Source of the DNA: Flavobacteriales bacterium UBA2798
GTDB lineage: Bacteria > Bacteroidota > Bacteroidia > Flavobacteriales_D > UBA2798
Direction of reading: 5' to 3'
Length of the DNA stretch: 12,491 nucleotides
Assembly (NCBI GenBank): GCA_002351955.1
Contig: DEHO01000031.1
Location: forward strand, 20,106 to 32,596
Positions within the stretch are counted from its first letter, which is position 1; every line of letters begins with the position of its first letter. This document shows, in pieces, positions 6,041 through 12,491 of this stretch. Below the pieces are notes generated by a model that did no database searches, was not told where the DNA came from, and saw only the letters and a list, made by a program, of their open reading frames with translations. The position numbers and the translations under genes are program-made.

Positions 6041-6931
6041 TCAGCTGCTGCGATCCATCTCGAGCAGGAGTCCAAGTTTATACAAATCGAATTTTCGCAG
6101 TGAGGGAGTCAATCCGCAGAGGTTGGATTCAATTTTCTGTTTGTTGCGACGGAACCAGCTGTAAAAAATAGTTCCAAAAATAGTTCCCCGGAGCTTTTTG
6201 TACATAGAAAAAAGGCGGTTATCGGGCAATACCTTATTGCGTTGGATGAGCCGATGTAAATTTCTTACGCCATTAGCTGTTTGTTCCAGAAACACTTTGT
6301 TCGTTTCCAGTCCGATATGCCGCAACGGATTATCAATATGCAATACTTCAATCTTACGCTCGCGCAATTCCTGTGCAAAGAGGGTGTCTTCATGGCCATA
6401 ACCCTTCAGCGATTCATCCATTCCGATGGAGAGAAACAGTGACTTTGGAACAACAAAATTATTGGTCATGAAACTCCGGTAAGGATGTTGTTTCCGTTTT
6501 TCCGGAGAGAGCACTTCGCGCTGACGGCCATATTCCCAACGAAGAAAATAGGCATGATCTTGCGGTGCATCCGGTGCATAGGATCGTCCACCGTATATAA
6601 CAGCATCTTTTTTAAGCGCATTGATATAGTTCCAGATGTACGATGTTGACTCTGTTTGTGAATCGCAATCGATAAACAAGAGATGATCGTAGCTTGCTTT
6701 TTTTGCAAGGAGATTCCTGATGATGCTTCTTCCTGTATTGTGGGGTAATTCTTCGTAGCTAACACCGGGAAGCTGACTGAGTGATCTGTTCTGATTTTTA
6801 AATTCCGCTTTGGAACCGTCGTCGAGACAAATAATCTCCACTGCTTTGCCGCTGCGTTGCGCCTGTGTGCTGAGGTCTTCCACCAGGGGTCTGACATCAA
6901 AATTATAGACGGGTATAAGAACGGAGAGCAT
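6041..6931 (-). CDS. Family 2 (GT-A fold) glycosyltransferase (296 aa)
   Basis: This enzyme is predicted to transfer a sugar from a nucleotide-sugar donor in the cytoplasm, probably for a cell-surface glycan. Seen in order: the N-terminal strand LSVLIPVYN, the nucleotide-binding LDDGS (D37, D38), HNTGRSIIRN (about 64-73), the metal-binding DCD (88-90) in LLFIDCDS, and GYGHEDTLF with E181/D182, matching the acceptor/catalytic ED motif of GT2 enzymes such as galactosyl- and chondroitin-type transferases. The C-terminus is basic with a FGTIFYSWFRRNK stretch, possibly membrane-associating. A GTG start at 6988 would overlap the ATPase gene by 56 bases. The ATG at 6931 follows the ATPase stop by one base (TGATATG) and begins at the family's usual MLSVLIPVYN, so it is preferred. 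The acceptor and sugar cannot be inferred. Confidence 0.9.
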   Translation of the reverse strand: MLSVLIPVYNFDVRPLVEDLSTQAQRSGKAVEIICLDDGSKAEFKNQNRSLSQLPGVSYEELPHNTGRSIIRNLLAKKASYDHLLFIDCDSQTESTSYIWNYINALKKDAVIYGGRSYAPDAPQDHAYFLRWEYGRQREVLSPEKRKQHPYRSFMTNNFVVPKSLFLSIGMDESLKGYGHEDTLFAQELRERKIEVLHIDNPLRHIGLETNKVFLEQTANGVRNLHRLIQRNKVLPDNRLFSMYKKLRGTIFGTIFYSWFRRNKQKIESNLCGLTPSLRKFDLYKLGLLLEMDRSS

Positions 6932-6932
6932 A

Positions 6933-7643
6933 TCAGCCCCTGGATAAAGGATTGAGCGGATTAAAATGCGCAGCGGGACTAACTTCACTCAGTTTTCCGT
7001 TTTCGCATTTGATGGTACGCATGGGGAACCGTTCCATAATGGTGAAATCGTGCGTAGCCATCAGTACGGCTGTCCCGTTTTTTGCAATGGAAAACATGAG
7101 ATTGAGAATCTCCGCAGAAGTTTCCGGATCAAGGTTGCCCGTAGGTTCATCGGCAAGAATGATCTCGGGTTCATTCACCAATGCCCGCGCAATGGAAACC
7201 CTTTGTTGTTCACCACCGGAGAGCTGATGAGGAAATTTTTGTCCCTGACCTTCCAGTCCCACCATCTGTAACAACTGCTCACAGGAAAAATTCATTTTCT
7301 TCTTGTCTTTCCATCCGGTTGCTTTCATTACAAACAGCAAATTGTCGTTAACAGTTCTATCGGTAAGCAATTGGAAATCCTGAAACACAATACCGATTTT
7401 TCGACGCAGAAAGGGTATTTGACGGCGTTTCAGTTTCTTCAGGTCGAACCCTCCAACAGTACCCTGACCTTCAGTCAATGGCAGTTCGCCGTAAAGGGTT
7501 TTGAGAAAGCTCGATTTACCGCTTCCTGTTCGTCCGATCAGGTAAACGAAATCACCTGGAGACAGATCAAGCGATACCTCATCGAGGAGAAGTTTCTCAT
7601 TCTGAAAAATGCGGGCGTTCTGGATGCTGATTACGGTCGACAT
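6933..7643 (-). CDS. ftsE: FtsE-type ABC transporter ATP-binding protein (236 aa)
   Basis: A complete ABC ATPase: Walker A GRTGSGKS (residues 37-44), Q-loop Q88 (IVFQDFQLL), signature LSGGEQQR (141-148), Walker B IILADE (161-166) followed by PTGNLD, and switch H198 (ATHD). The RTGSGKSSFLKTLYGE and FQDFQLLTDRTVNDNL segments are closest to the FtsE branch (with LolD/MacB as relatives). In FtsEX the ATPase sits under the membrane protein FtsX and controls periplasmic peptidoglycan hydrolases during division. No FtsX or other permease gene is in the window. A GTG start at 7721 would add 26 residues, but the ATG at 7643 gives the standard family N-terminus. The gene is the first of a tight cluster with the glycosyltransferase (1-base gap) and response regulator. 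The FtsE name is an inference from motif style; another MacB/LolD-like ATPase remains possible. Confidence 0.85.
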   Translation of the reverse strand: MSTVISIQNARIFQNEKLLLDEVSLDLSPGDFVYLIGRTGSGKSSFLKTLYGELPLTEGQGTVGGFDLKKLKRRQIPFLRRKIGIVFQDFQLLTDRTVNDNLLFVMKATGWKDKKKMNFSCEQLLQMVGLEGQGQKFPHQLSGGEQQRVSIARALVNEPEIILADEPTGNLDPETSAEILNLMFSIAKNGTAVLMATHDFTIMERFPMRTIKCENGKLSEVSPAAHFNPLNPLSRG

Positions 7644-7686
7644 GAAACTATTGGGATTCGGTTGCGTAAAGATGGCAATAAAAGCG

Positions 7687-7701
7687 CTGCAAGCCTTGCA
7701 G
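7687..7701. promoter_or_regulatory. Perfect 7-1-7 palindrome in a divergent promoter region (operator candidate)
   Basis: CTGCAAG-C-CTTGCAG is a perfect inverted repeat with a one-base centre. It is too tight for an RNA loop and therefore more like a dimeric DNA-binding site. It lies 43 bases upstream of the ftsE-like ATG (7643) and about 97 bases upstream of the earliest ATG of the large TPR gene (7799), in the only spacer between these divergent units. The binding protein is unknown. Confidence 0.35.
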
Positions 7702-7760
7702 AAGCGACAAGTTACATGCACTTTATGTTAACAGAAATGGGTTGAAAACTATTACGCTTT

Positions 7761-7795
7761 ATTGAGGATGGCCTTCTTGGTCGGACTAATTTTAG
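7761..7795 (+). promoter_or_regulatory. Weak Bacteroidota-type promoter for the large TPR gene
   Basis: TAATTTTA (7787-7794) matches TAnnTTTG at all but the last fixed base. An ATTG (7761-7764) lies 22 bases upstream as a possible -33 element. Transcription would then begin near base 7800, at or just after the first ATG (7799). That would favour one of the downstream in-frame ATGs (7841 or 7862) as the real start. Confidence 0.28.
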
Positions 7796-7798
7796 TAA

Positions 7799-10700
7799 AT
7801 GAAAACCCATACTCCTTCGGGAGCAAAAACCCCTGTTGCCATGGCGCAAACTGTTGCATGGATGCGTGGAGTTGTGATGCTGTTACTTTTTGTTCAGCCA
7901 CTCTACGCACAGAAAACGAAAATTTATACCGACAAGTATTCGGTATACCGTGAGGCACTTGATCTTTACGATAAGGAAAAATATTCTGTTGCCCGTCAGA
8001 AATTCGATGAAGCGATCAAAACACTTAACGATCCTTTGGATGAAGTTTCCATCAATGCTGAATATTATGCTGCATTGTGCGCGCTGAAGTTGTTTCATCC
8101 GGATGCAGAGTATCTGCTGGAACGCTTTGTGGCTACGCATCCCGAATCTCCACAGGTGCGGACAGTTTATATGCATTTGGGACGTCATTTTTTTCAGAAT
8201 AAGAAATGGAAAAAGTCGATTGAATATTTCGACAAGGTCGACCGTTTTCATCTTACGGAAAAAGAAACCCATGAATTCCACTACAAACGTGGTTATGCCC
8301 AATTTCAGTTGAAGGATTATAAAGCGGCTGCTGTTTCGTTTAATGAGATTCGCAACAAGGAAAATGATTACCAGGAACCGGCAACGTATTATTATTCGCA
8401 TATCGCCTATTTCGAGGGTAATTATCAGGTAGCACTTGACGGATTTGAGAAATTGAAGTCGAGCGAAAACTTCAAGGCAATGGTTCCCTACTATATTGCG
8501 CAGATCTATTACCTGCAAAAACGTTATGATGATGTAGTTGCCTATGTACCGCCAATTCTTGACACCGCCAAAGGCAAACAAAAAAACGAGTTGAGTCATT
8601 TGGTAGGCGATTCCTATTACAAACTAAAAAAATACGATATCGCAGTTCCTTATCTGGAACAATTTATTGCATCGGTAACTCCTACACGCGAAGAGAATTA
8701 CCAGATGGGTTACGCCTATTACAGGAGCGGTTTTTACGATAAGGCAGTCCCTTTTCTGAATAAGGCTGTAAACGGAAAAGATGAAATGGCACAATACGCC
8801 AATTATCATTTGGCCGATTGTTATTTACGCCTGAACAAGAAAGAATATGCACGCAATGCCTACGAAGGAGCAGCGAAACTGGATATCGACCGCAAAGTGC
8901 AGGAAGATGCGATGTTCTCGTATGCGAAACTGGCCTATGAGTTATCCAACAATCCATTTCACGAAGCCATTGAAGCATTGCAATCGTACCTGAAGAAATA
9001 CCCGGAAGGTCCGCGTCGCGATGAGGCGTATTCTTTTCTGATTAATGTGTACCTCACAACGCGTAACTATCAGGCTGCACTTGATGCCATTGCGCAGATC
9101 AAAACAAAAGATTTTAGAGTGCAAACTGCCTATCAGATGGCCACCTTTAATCTGGGTGTGGATCTTTTTCAGAAGTCGAGATATGTAGATGCAATTAAAG
9201 CGTTTGATAACGTTAAAGTATATCCGCTCGACAAACGACTGAATGCAGAAAGCAAATACTGGATAGCGGAGTGCAAGTACAAAATGAAAAATTACGATGA
9301 GGCCATCGAAGCTTATTCAGTTTTTCAGCAGGAGCCCGGTGCGTTTTCTTCGAAATTATATAATGTTGCCAACTACAATGTTGCCTATGCCTACTACGAC
9401 AAAGGTATGGATGAGCTGGAGCGTAAACAGAATTCGAAAGACAACGCATCGCTGACCTCAAGTCTTTATGCGTTTAAAAAGTTCATCGCTGAGCCCCAGG
9501 AAAAAGATAAAGTTAAACTCGCCGATGCAAGTCTGCGTGCCGGTGATTTACATTATTACCGTAAGGAAAATGAAAATGCCATTGAGTATTACAACAAGGC
9601 TTACGATTACAATTCCGGATCACGCGATTACGCCTTGTATCAGATTGCGCACTGTCGTCACCTGACCCGCAAATACGACGATGCAGTTGCAACTTACAAC
9701 CGATTGATACGCGATTACCCTTCAAGTAATTTTGTGCCCGATGCTACTTTTGAAATTGGTGAAGTGTACCGCGAAAATCAAAGTTATCAGAAGAGTATTG
9801 ATACCTACAAGCAATTTATTTCGAGTTATCCGAGCAATCAAAAAGTACGAAAAGCAACAGGGTACATTGCACTGCAGTTTTATCAATTGAAAAACTACAA
9901 GGAATCGGAGCGGTATTACCGAATGCTTCTGGAGAGTCCAAACCAGAATGATATCCAGACTGCACTCGACGGGTTGAAGAATGTTCTGATTGCGCTCGAC
10001 AGGGAGGCCGAATGGGTTGCATTGGTGAAGCAGTACGATAAACGCGGGGAGTCAACCAAAGAAATTGAAACCACATTATGGGAATCGCTTGATCGCTCGT
10101 ATTCGGCAAACGATTGCGAAAAGTCGATCGAAAAAGCGAACGGTTACCTGCAGCAGTTCCCGAATGGAGCTTACGTGATGCAGGCGCGATTCTACAGAGC
10201 TGAATGCCTTCACTCCAAAGGGCAACGCGAATTGTCTGTTTCTGATTACGAATATGTATTCGGCATCGCAGGAAATCCCTTTATGGAGATCACCAGTTTG
10301 CGTCTTGGTAATTTTTATTTCCAGGCCAAGAATTACGAGAAGAGCACGATTTATTATACCCAGCTTGAAAAAGTCGCTTCAGGAGCTACCAATCGTTTGA
10401 ATGCACAAATCGGATTGATGCGTGGAAATTTTCTGGTGAAACAATTTGGACAGTCGCAGGATTATGCAGCACGGGTATTGAAAGACGCCACGGTAACCGG
10501 TGATTTGAAATCGGAAGCGCATTTTATTCAGGGACTCAGTTACCTGGAATTAAACGATCTCAGCAATGCGAAGACGGAACTGCAAAAATCAATCGACATT
10601 ACCAAAACAGGATGGCGCTGGGCAGAGGCACGCTTTAATCTTTGTTTGATCACTTACAAACAAGGCGATTACAAAAAGTGCGAAACAGAAATCATGAATT

Positions 10701-10966
10701 TTGTGAAGGTGAAACCGAATTTTGATTACTGGCTTGGACGATCGTACATTCTTCTGGCAGATGTCTATCTCGGACTGAATGATCCCTTCCAGGCGAAATC
10801 TACCTTGCGAAGTGTGATTGATCATTACAAAGGGGATGATGAAATTGTTCCTACAGCGCAGAAGAAATACGATGAAATTCTCGAGCGCGAAAATCAACAG
10901 AATAATTCCAGGAAAATGTCGACCGGTGAGTCGGAAAATACCGAAGAAGAAGGAGGAAATGAATAA
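7799..10966 (+). CDS. Large secreted tetratricopeptide-repeat protein (~1055 aa)
   Basis: The N-terminus carries a Sec-type signal: the hydrophobic run VVMLLLFVQPLYA ends at residue 37 with cleavage likely before Q38. There is no lipobox Cys. In-frame ATGs at 7841 and 7862 would give shorter and more typical signal peptides (MAQTVAW... or MRGVVM...), so the listed start is the longest option and not certain. From about residue 45 to 1030 the protein is an almost continuous array of TPR-like helical pairs, rich in Tyr, with repeated patterns such as YxxAxxxFxxV, KKYPEGPRRDEAYSFL and DYPSSNFVPDATFEIGEVY. The last ~20 residues form an acidic, disordered tail (SENTEEEGGNE). It is expected to be a periplasmic scaffold, possibly tethered at the outer membrane. 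Its stop overlaps the start of the barrel gene (TAATG), so the two are probably made together. I do not recognise a named family; a link to SprE/PorW-like TPR proteins of type IX secretion is not supported (no lipobox). Confidence 0.9.
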   Translation: MKTHTPSGAKTPVAMAQTVAWMRGVVMLLLFVQPLYAQKTKIYTDKYSVYREALDLYDKEKYSVARQKFDEAIKTLNDPLDEVSINAEYYAALCALKLFHPDAEYLLERFVATHPESPQVRTVYMHLGRHFFQNKKWKKSIEYFDKVDRFHLTEKETHEFHYKRGYAQFQLKDYKAAAVSFNEIRNKENDYQEPATYYYSHIAYFEGNYQVALDGFEKLKSSENFKAMVPYYIAQIYYLQKRYDDVVAYVPPILDTAKGKQKNELSHLVGDSYYKLKKYDIAVPYLEQFIASVTPTREENYQMGYAYYRSGFYDKAVPFLNKAVNGKDEMAQYANYHLADCYLRLNKKEYARNAYEGAAKLDIDRKVQEDAMFSYAKLAYELSNNPFHEAIEALQSYLKKYPEGPRRDEAYSFLINVYLTTRNYQAALDAIAQIKTKDFRVQTAYQMATFNLGVDLFQKSRYVDAIKAFDNVKVYPLDKRLNAESKYWIAECKYKMKNYDEAIEAYSVFQQEPGAFSSKLYNVANYNVAYAYYDKGMDELERKQNSKDNASLTSSLYAFKKFIAEPQEKDKVKLADASLRAGDLHYYRKENENAIEYYNKAYDYNSGSRDYALYQIAHCRHLTRKYDDAVATYNRLIRDYPSSNFVPDATFEIGEVYRENQSYQKSIDTYKQFISSYPSNQKVRKATGYIALQFYQLKNYKESERYYRMLLESPNQNDIQTALDGLKNVLIALDREAEWVALVKQYDKRGESTKEIETTLWESLDRSYSANDCEKSIEKANGYLQQFPNGAYVMQARFYRAECLHSKGQRELSVSDYEYVFGIAGNPFMEITSLRLGNFYFQAKNYEKSTIYYTQLEKVASGATNRLNAQIGLMRGNFLVKQFGQSQDYAARVLKDATVTGDLKSEAHFIQGLSYLELNDLSNAKTELQKSIDITKTGWRWAEARFNLCLITYKQGDYKKCETEIMNFVKVKPNFDYWLGRSYILLADVYLGLNDPFQAKSTLRSVIDHYKGDDEIVPTAQKKYDEILERENQQNNSRKMSTGESENTEEEGGNE

Positions 10967-12491
10967 TGAAAAAGTTAGCTCTTTTACTCGTTTGTTCGTT
11001 GTCGTTTTACGGCACAAACGAACTTTTCGCGCAGGAAAGCGGTGGGAATGGCAATTACATGACCGTAATTGAAGTCGGCCTGCCCCGCTCGCTGGTTCGC
11101 ACCAATCGCCTTTCGGAAAATCCGCGTCCTGCCGATACGGTTATCGCTGTTCCTCCAATGACCTATAGCAATGTCCCCTCACAGGCTAAAACCGAATTCA
11201 CTCCGGATAAACTCACTGCAGCCAATGTTTTTCCTAAACAGGCGCTGCCAAAGTTGTACCGTTTCTATTTCCGGGGCGGTGTTGGGAGTTATGCTTCACC
11301 ACTTGCAGAATTGTATGTAAACGACATTTACAACAAGAAAGGAAGCTGGGGCGCGCATTTGAAACATTTTTCCTCCAATTCCGGAATCGACGATTTAGGA
11401 TTCAGCGGTTTTTCGGATAACATGGCTAACGTATATGGTAAATTGTATGTAAATAAGTTAGAGATAGGCGGTGATTTTTCGTACAAGCGAAATGTGGTGC
11501 ATTATTACGGATTCAATCCCGATAGTTTTCCGGAGTACAAAGAACGCGATACCATTCGTCAGCGTTTTCAGTATTTTGGGGCGAATGCCTATATCGCAAC
11601 ATTCAAGCCCGATTCCAACAAGATTAACCACAGGGAGAATATTGGGTTTTATCATTTCAGCGACAGGTACGGAGCCAATGAAAATTTCTTTACCGTAACA
11701 AGTGCAATGAATAAACGCATGGGGAAAGAAGTGTACGGATTGGATATGAATATCCGTTATAATGGTTTTTTGCCTACGAGTAATTCGTACGGATGCATAA
11801 CCTGTTTGTCGGAGCCGCAAACTGCAACGCAACAGGATAATTTTATTGGCGAATTGAATCCGCATATTGTGAGTAAAGGGGAAAACTGGATAGCAAAAGC
11901 GGGTTTAAAAGTGAGTATGGATGTGTATTCCGGTACGAGTTATTTTTATTTCTATCCTGATGCTGAATTCAGGTACAGTTTGTTCAATGATATTTTTGTT
12001 CCCTATGCAGGAATCGATGGTGGTATACAGCGTAACAGCTATAAAACCCTTGCCGATGAAAATCCATTCCTGATGACCTTTCAGCAGGATTTGCGGAATA
12101 CGGTAAGAAAGATCAATGTGTACGGTGGTATTCGCGGGACATGGAGTTCTACCTTGTCGTTTAATGCGAAAGTGGGATACACCGCGCTGAAGGATCAGGT
12201 TATGTTTGTTACGGACACCACATTTTCTCCTCAGACCCGATTCGGCATGGTCTACGACGATGGAGGATTGCTTACCATGAGTGGGCAGTTGAGCTATCAG
12301 CAACGCGAAAAAATAAAGGTGATTCTTCGTGGTGAATATTTCCGCTACAAACTCGAAAACGAAGCTTATGCATGGAATATCCCGGATTTAAAAGTTACGC
12401 TTTCGGGTATTTATGATCTCTACGACAAGATTATTGTCCGCGCTGATGTTTTCTTTGTGGGGCAACGTTACGGTCGTTCTTTGGTGGTTGT
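10966..12491 (+). CDS. Outer-membrane beta-barrel protein, TonB-receptor-like without plug (3' end outside window)
   Basis: The frame opens at ATG 10966, sharing its A with the preceding TAA (TAATG), and has no stop through base 12491, so 508 codons are visible. The signal peptide runs from MKKLALLLVCSLSF to LFA, with cleavage likely after A22. Residues about 23-95 form a short Pro-rich periplasmic segment (NRLSENPRPADTV, ANVFPKQALPKLYRFYF). From about 98 onward there are alternating, aromatic-rich strands (GGVGSYASPLAELYVND, GAHLKHFSSNSGIDDLGFSG, VYGKLYVNKLEIGGDFSYK and others) typical of a large outer-membrane barrel. Related Bacteroidota proteins are often labelled TonB-dependent receptor, but I see no plug domain or carboxypeptidase-like N-domain, so import by TonB is doubtful. 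A GGAGG sequence 9-10 bases before the ATG could aid initiation but also encodes the upstream protein's tail. It probably works with the large TPR protein. Confidence 0.88.
   Translation, partial: MKKLALLLVCSLSFYGTNELFAQESGGNGNYMTVIEVGLPRSLVRTNRLSENPRPADTVIAVPPMTYSNVPSQAKTEFTPDKLTAANVFPKQALPKLYRFYFRGGVGSYASPLAELYVNDIYNKKGSWGAHLKHFSSNSGIDDLGFSGFSDNMANVYGKLYVNKLEIGGDFSYKRNVVHYYGFNPDSFPEYKERDTIRQRFQYFGANAYIATFKPDSNKINHRENIGFYHFSDRYGANENFFTVTSAMNKRMGKEVYGLDMNIRYNGFLPTSNSYGCITCLSEPQTATQQDNFIGELNPHIVSKGENWIAKAGLKVSMDVYSGTSYFYFYPDAEFRYSLFNDIFVPYAGIDGGIQRNSYKTLADENPFLMTFQQDLRNTVRKINVYGGIRGTWSSTLSFNAKVGYTALKDQVMFVTDTTFSPQTRFGMVYDDGGLLTMSGQLSYQQREKIKVILRGEYFRYKLENEAYAWNIPDLKVTLSGIYDLYDKIIVRADVFFVGQRYGRSLVV

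Noticed and set aside
6466..6900. 144-codon alternative-frame ORF inside the glycosyltransferase gene
   Set aside because: It overlaps the DXD and nucleotide-binding regions of a clear GT2 enzyme and shows no domain of its own.
7799..7862. The large TPR protein as a lipoprotein
   Set aside because: There is no Cys near the end of the hydrophobic segment; the signal ends LYA-Q, typical of signal peptidase I cleavage.
7883..8599. 238-codon antisense ORF within the large TPR gene
   Set aside because: The plus-strand frame has a signal peptide and TPR pattern. The antisense product is low-complexity and hydrophobic with no recognisable domain, as expected of a shadow of Tyr/Lys-rich codons.
10589..11017. 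142-codon minus-strand ORF across the TPR/barrel junction
   Set aside because: It is antisense to two well-supported coding frames joined by a TAATG overlap; no protein features.
11458..11865. 135-codon minus-strand ORF
   Set aside because: It is antisense to the barrel gene, whose plus-strand frame stays open with clear strand patterning to the window edge.

Overview
The window looks like chromosomal DNA of a member of the Bacteroidota, probably near the Flavobacteriales, although the order is a guess. The evidence is the set of protein families (a short AddB-like PD-(D/E)XK nuclease, a TPR protein ending in a 'FIKNGFK'-type tail, a very large secreted TPR protein paired with an outer-membrane barrel), promoter-like TAnnTTTG boxes of the Bacteroidota type, and A-rich rather than Shine-Dalgarno-rich leaders at most starts. 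I see no insertion sequence, phage gene, CRISPR array, tRNA or rRNA. This reads as a core or near-core region, not an accessory island.

Left part (1-1589): the 3' part of a polytopic membrane protein (HTTM/DoxX-like in appearance) enters from the left edge. It converges on, and overlaps by 9 bases, a small unrecognised gene on the minus strand. That gene diverges from the next operon across a 225-base spacer, which holds a nested palindromic repeat of about 76 bases.

Repair operon (1590-4936): a four-repeat TPR protein is joined through a TGATG overlap to a 914-residue AddB-like nuclease with a dead helicase-like N-terminal region. The nuclease keeps its catalytic residues but ends just after the third of the four expected Fe-S cysteines. 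No AddA helicase gene lies beside it.

Convergent spacer (4937-5316): 380 bases without a confident gene. It holds a perfect 15-bp inverted repeat with a GGAGGAGGAG loop, probably the minus-strand terminator, and a second hairpin that carries a Shine-Dalgarno-like sequence and a 16-codon ORF.

Minus-strand cluster (7643 down to 5317): an FtsE-type ABC ATPase, a family 2 glycosyltransferase one base later, and an OmpR-family response regulator 28 bases further on. All three point the same way with tight spacing, so they are probably one transcript. Neither FtsX nor a histidine kinase is present in the window.

Right part (7799-12491): divergent from the ATPase across a 155-base spacer with a 15-base palindrome, a secreted TPR protein of about 1055 residues is coupled through a TAATG overlap to an outer-membrane beta-barrel protein. 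The barrel gene is still open at the right edge (508 codons visible). The pair probably forms a periplasmic scaffold plus outer-membrane partner. For most ORFs whose longest reading begins at TTG or GTG, a downstream ATG fits the family start and gene spacing better, and that start is used here.
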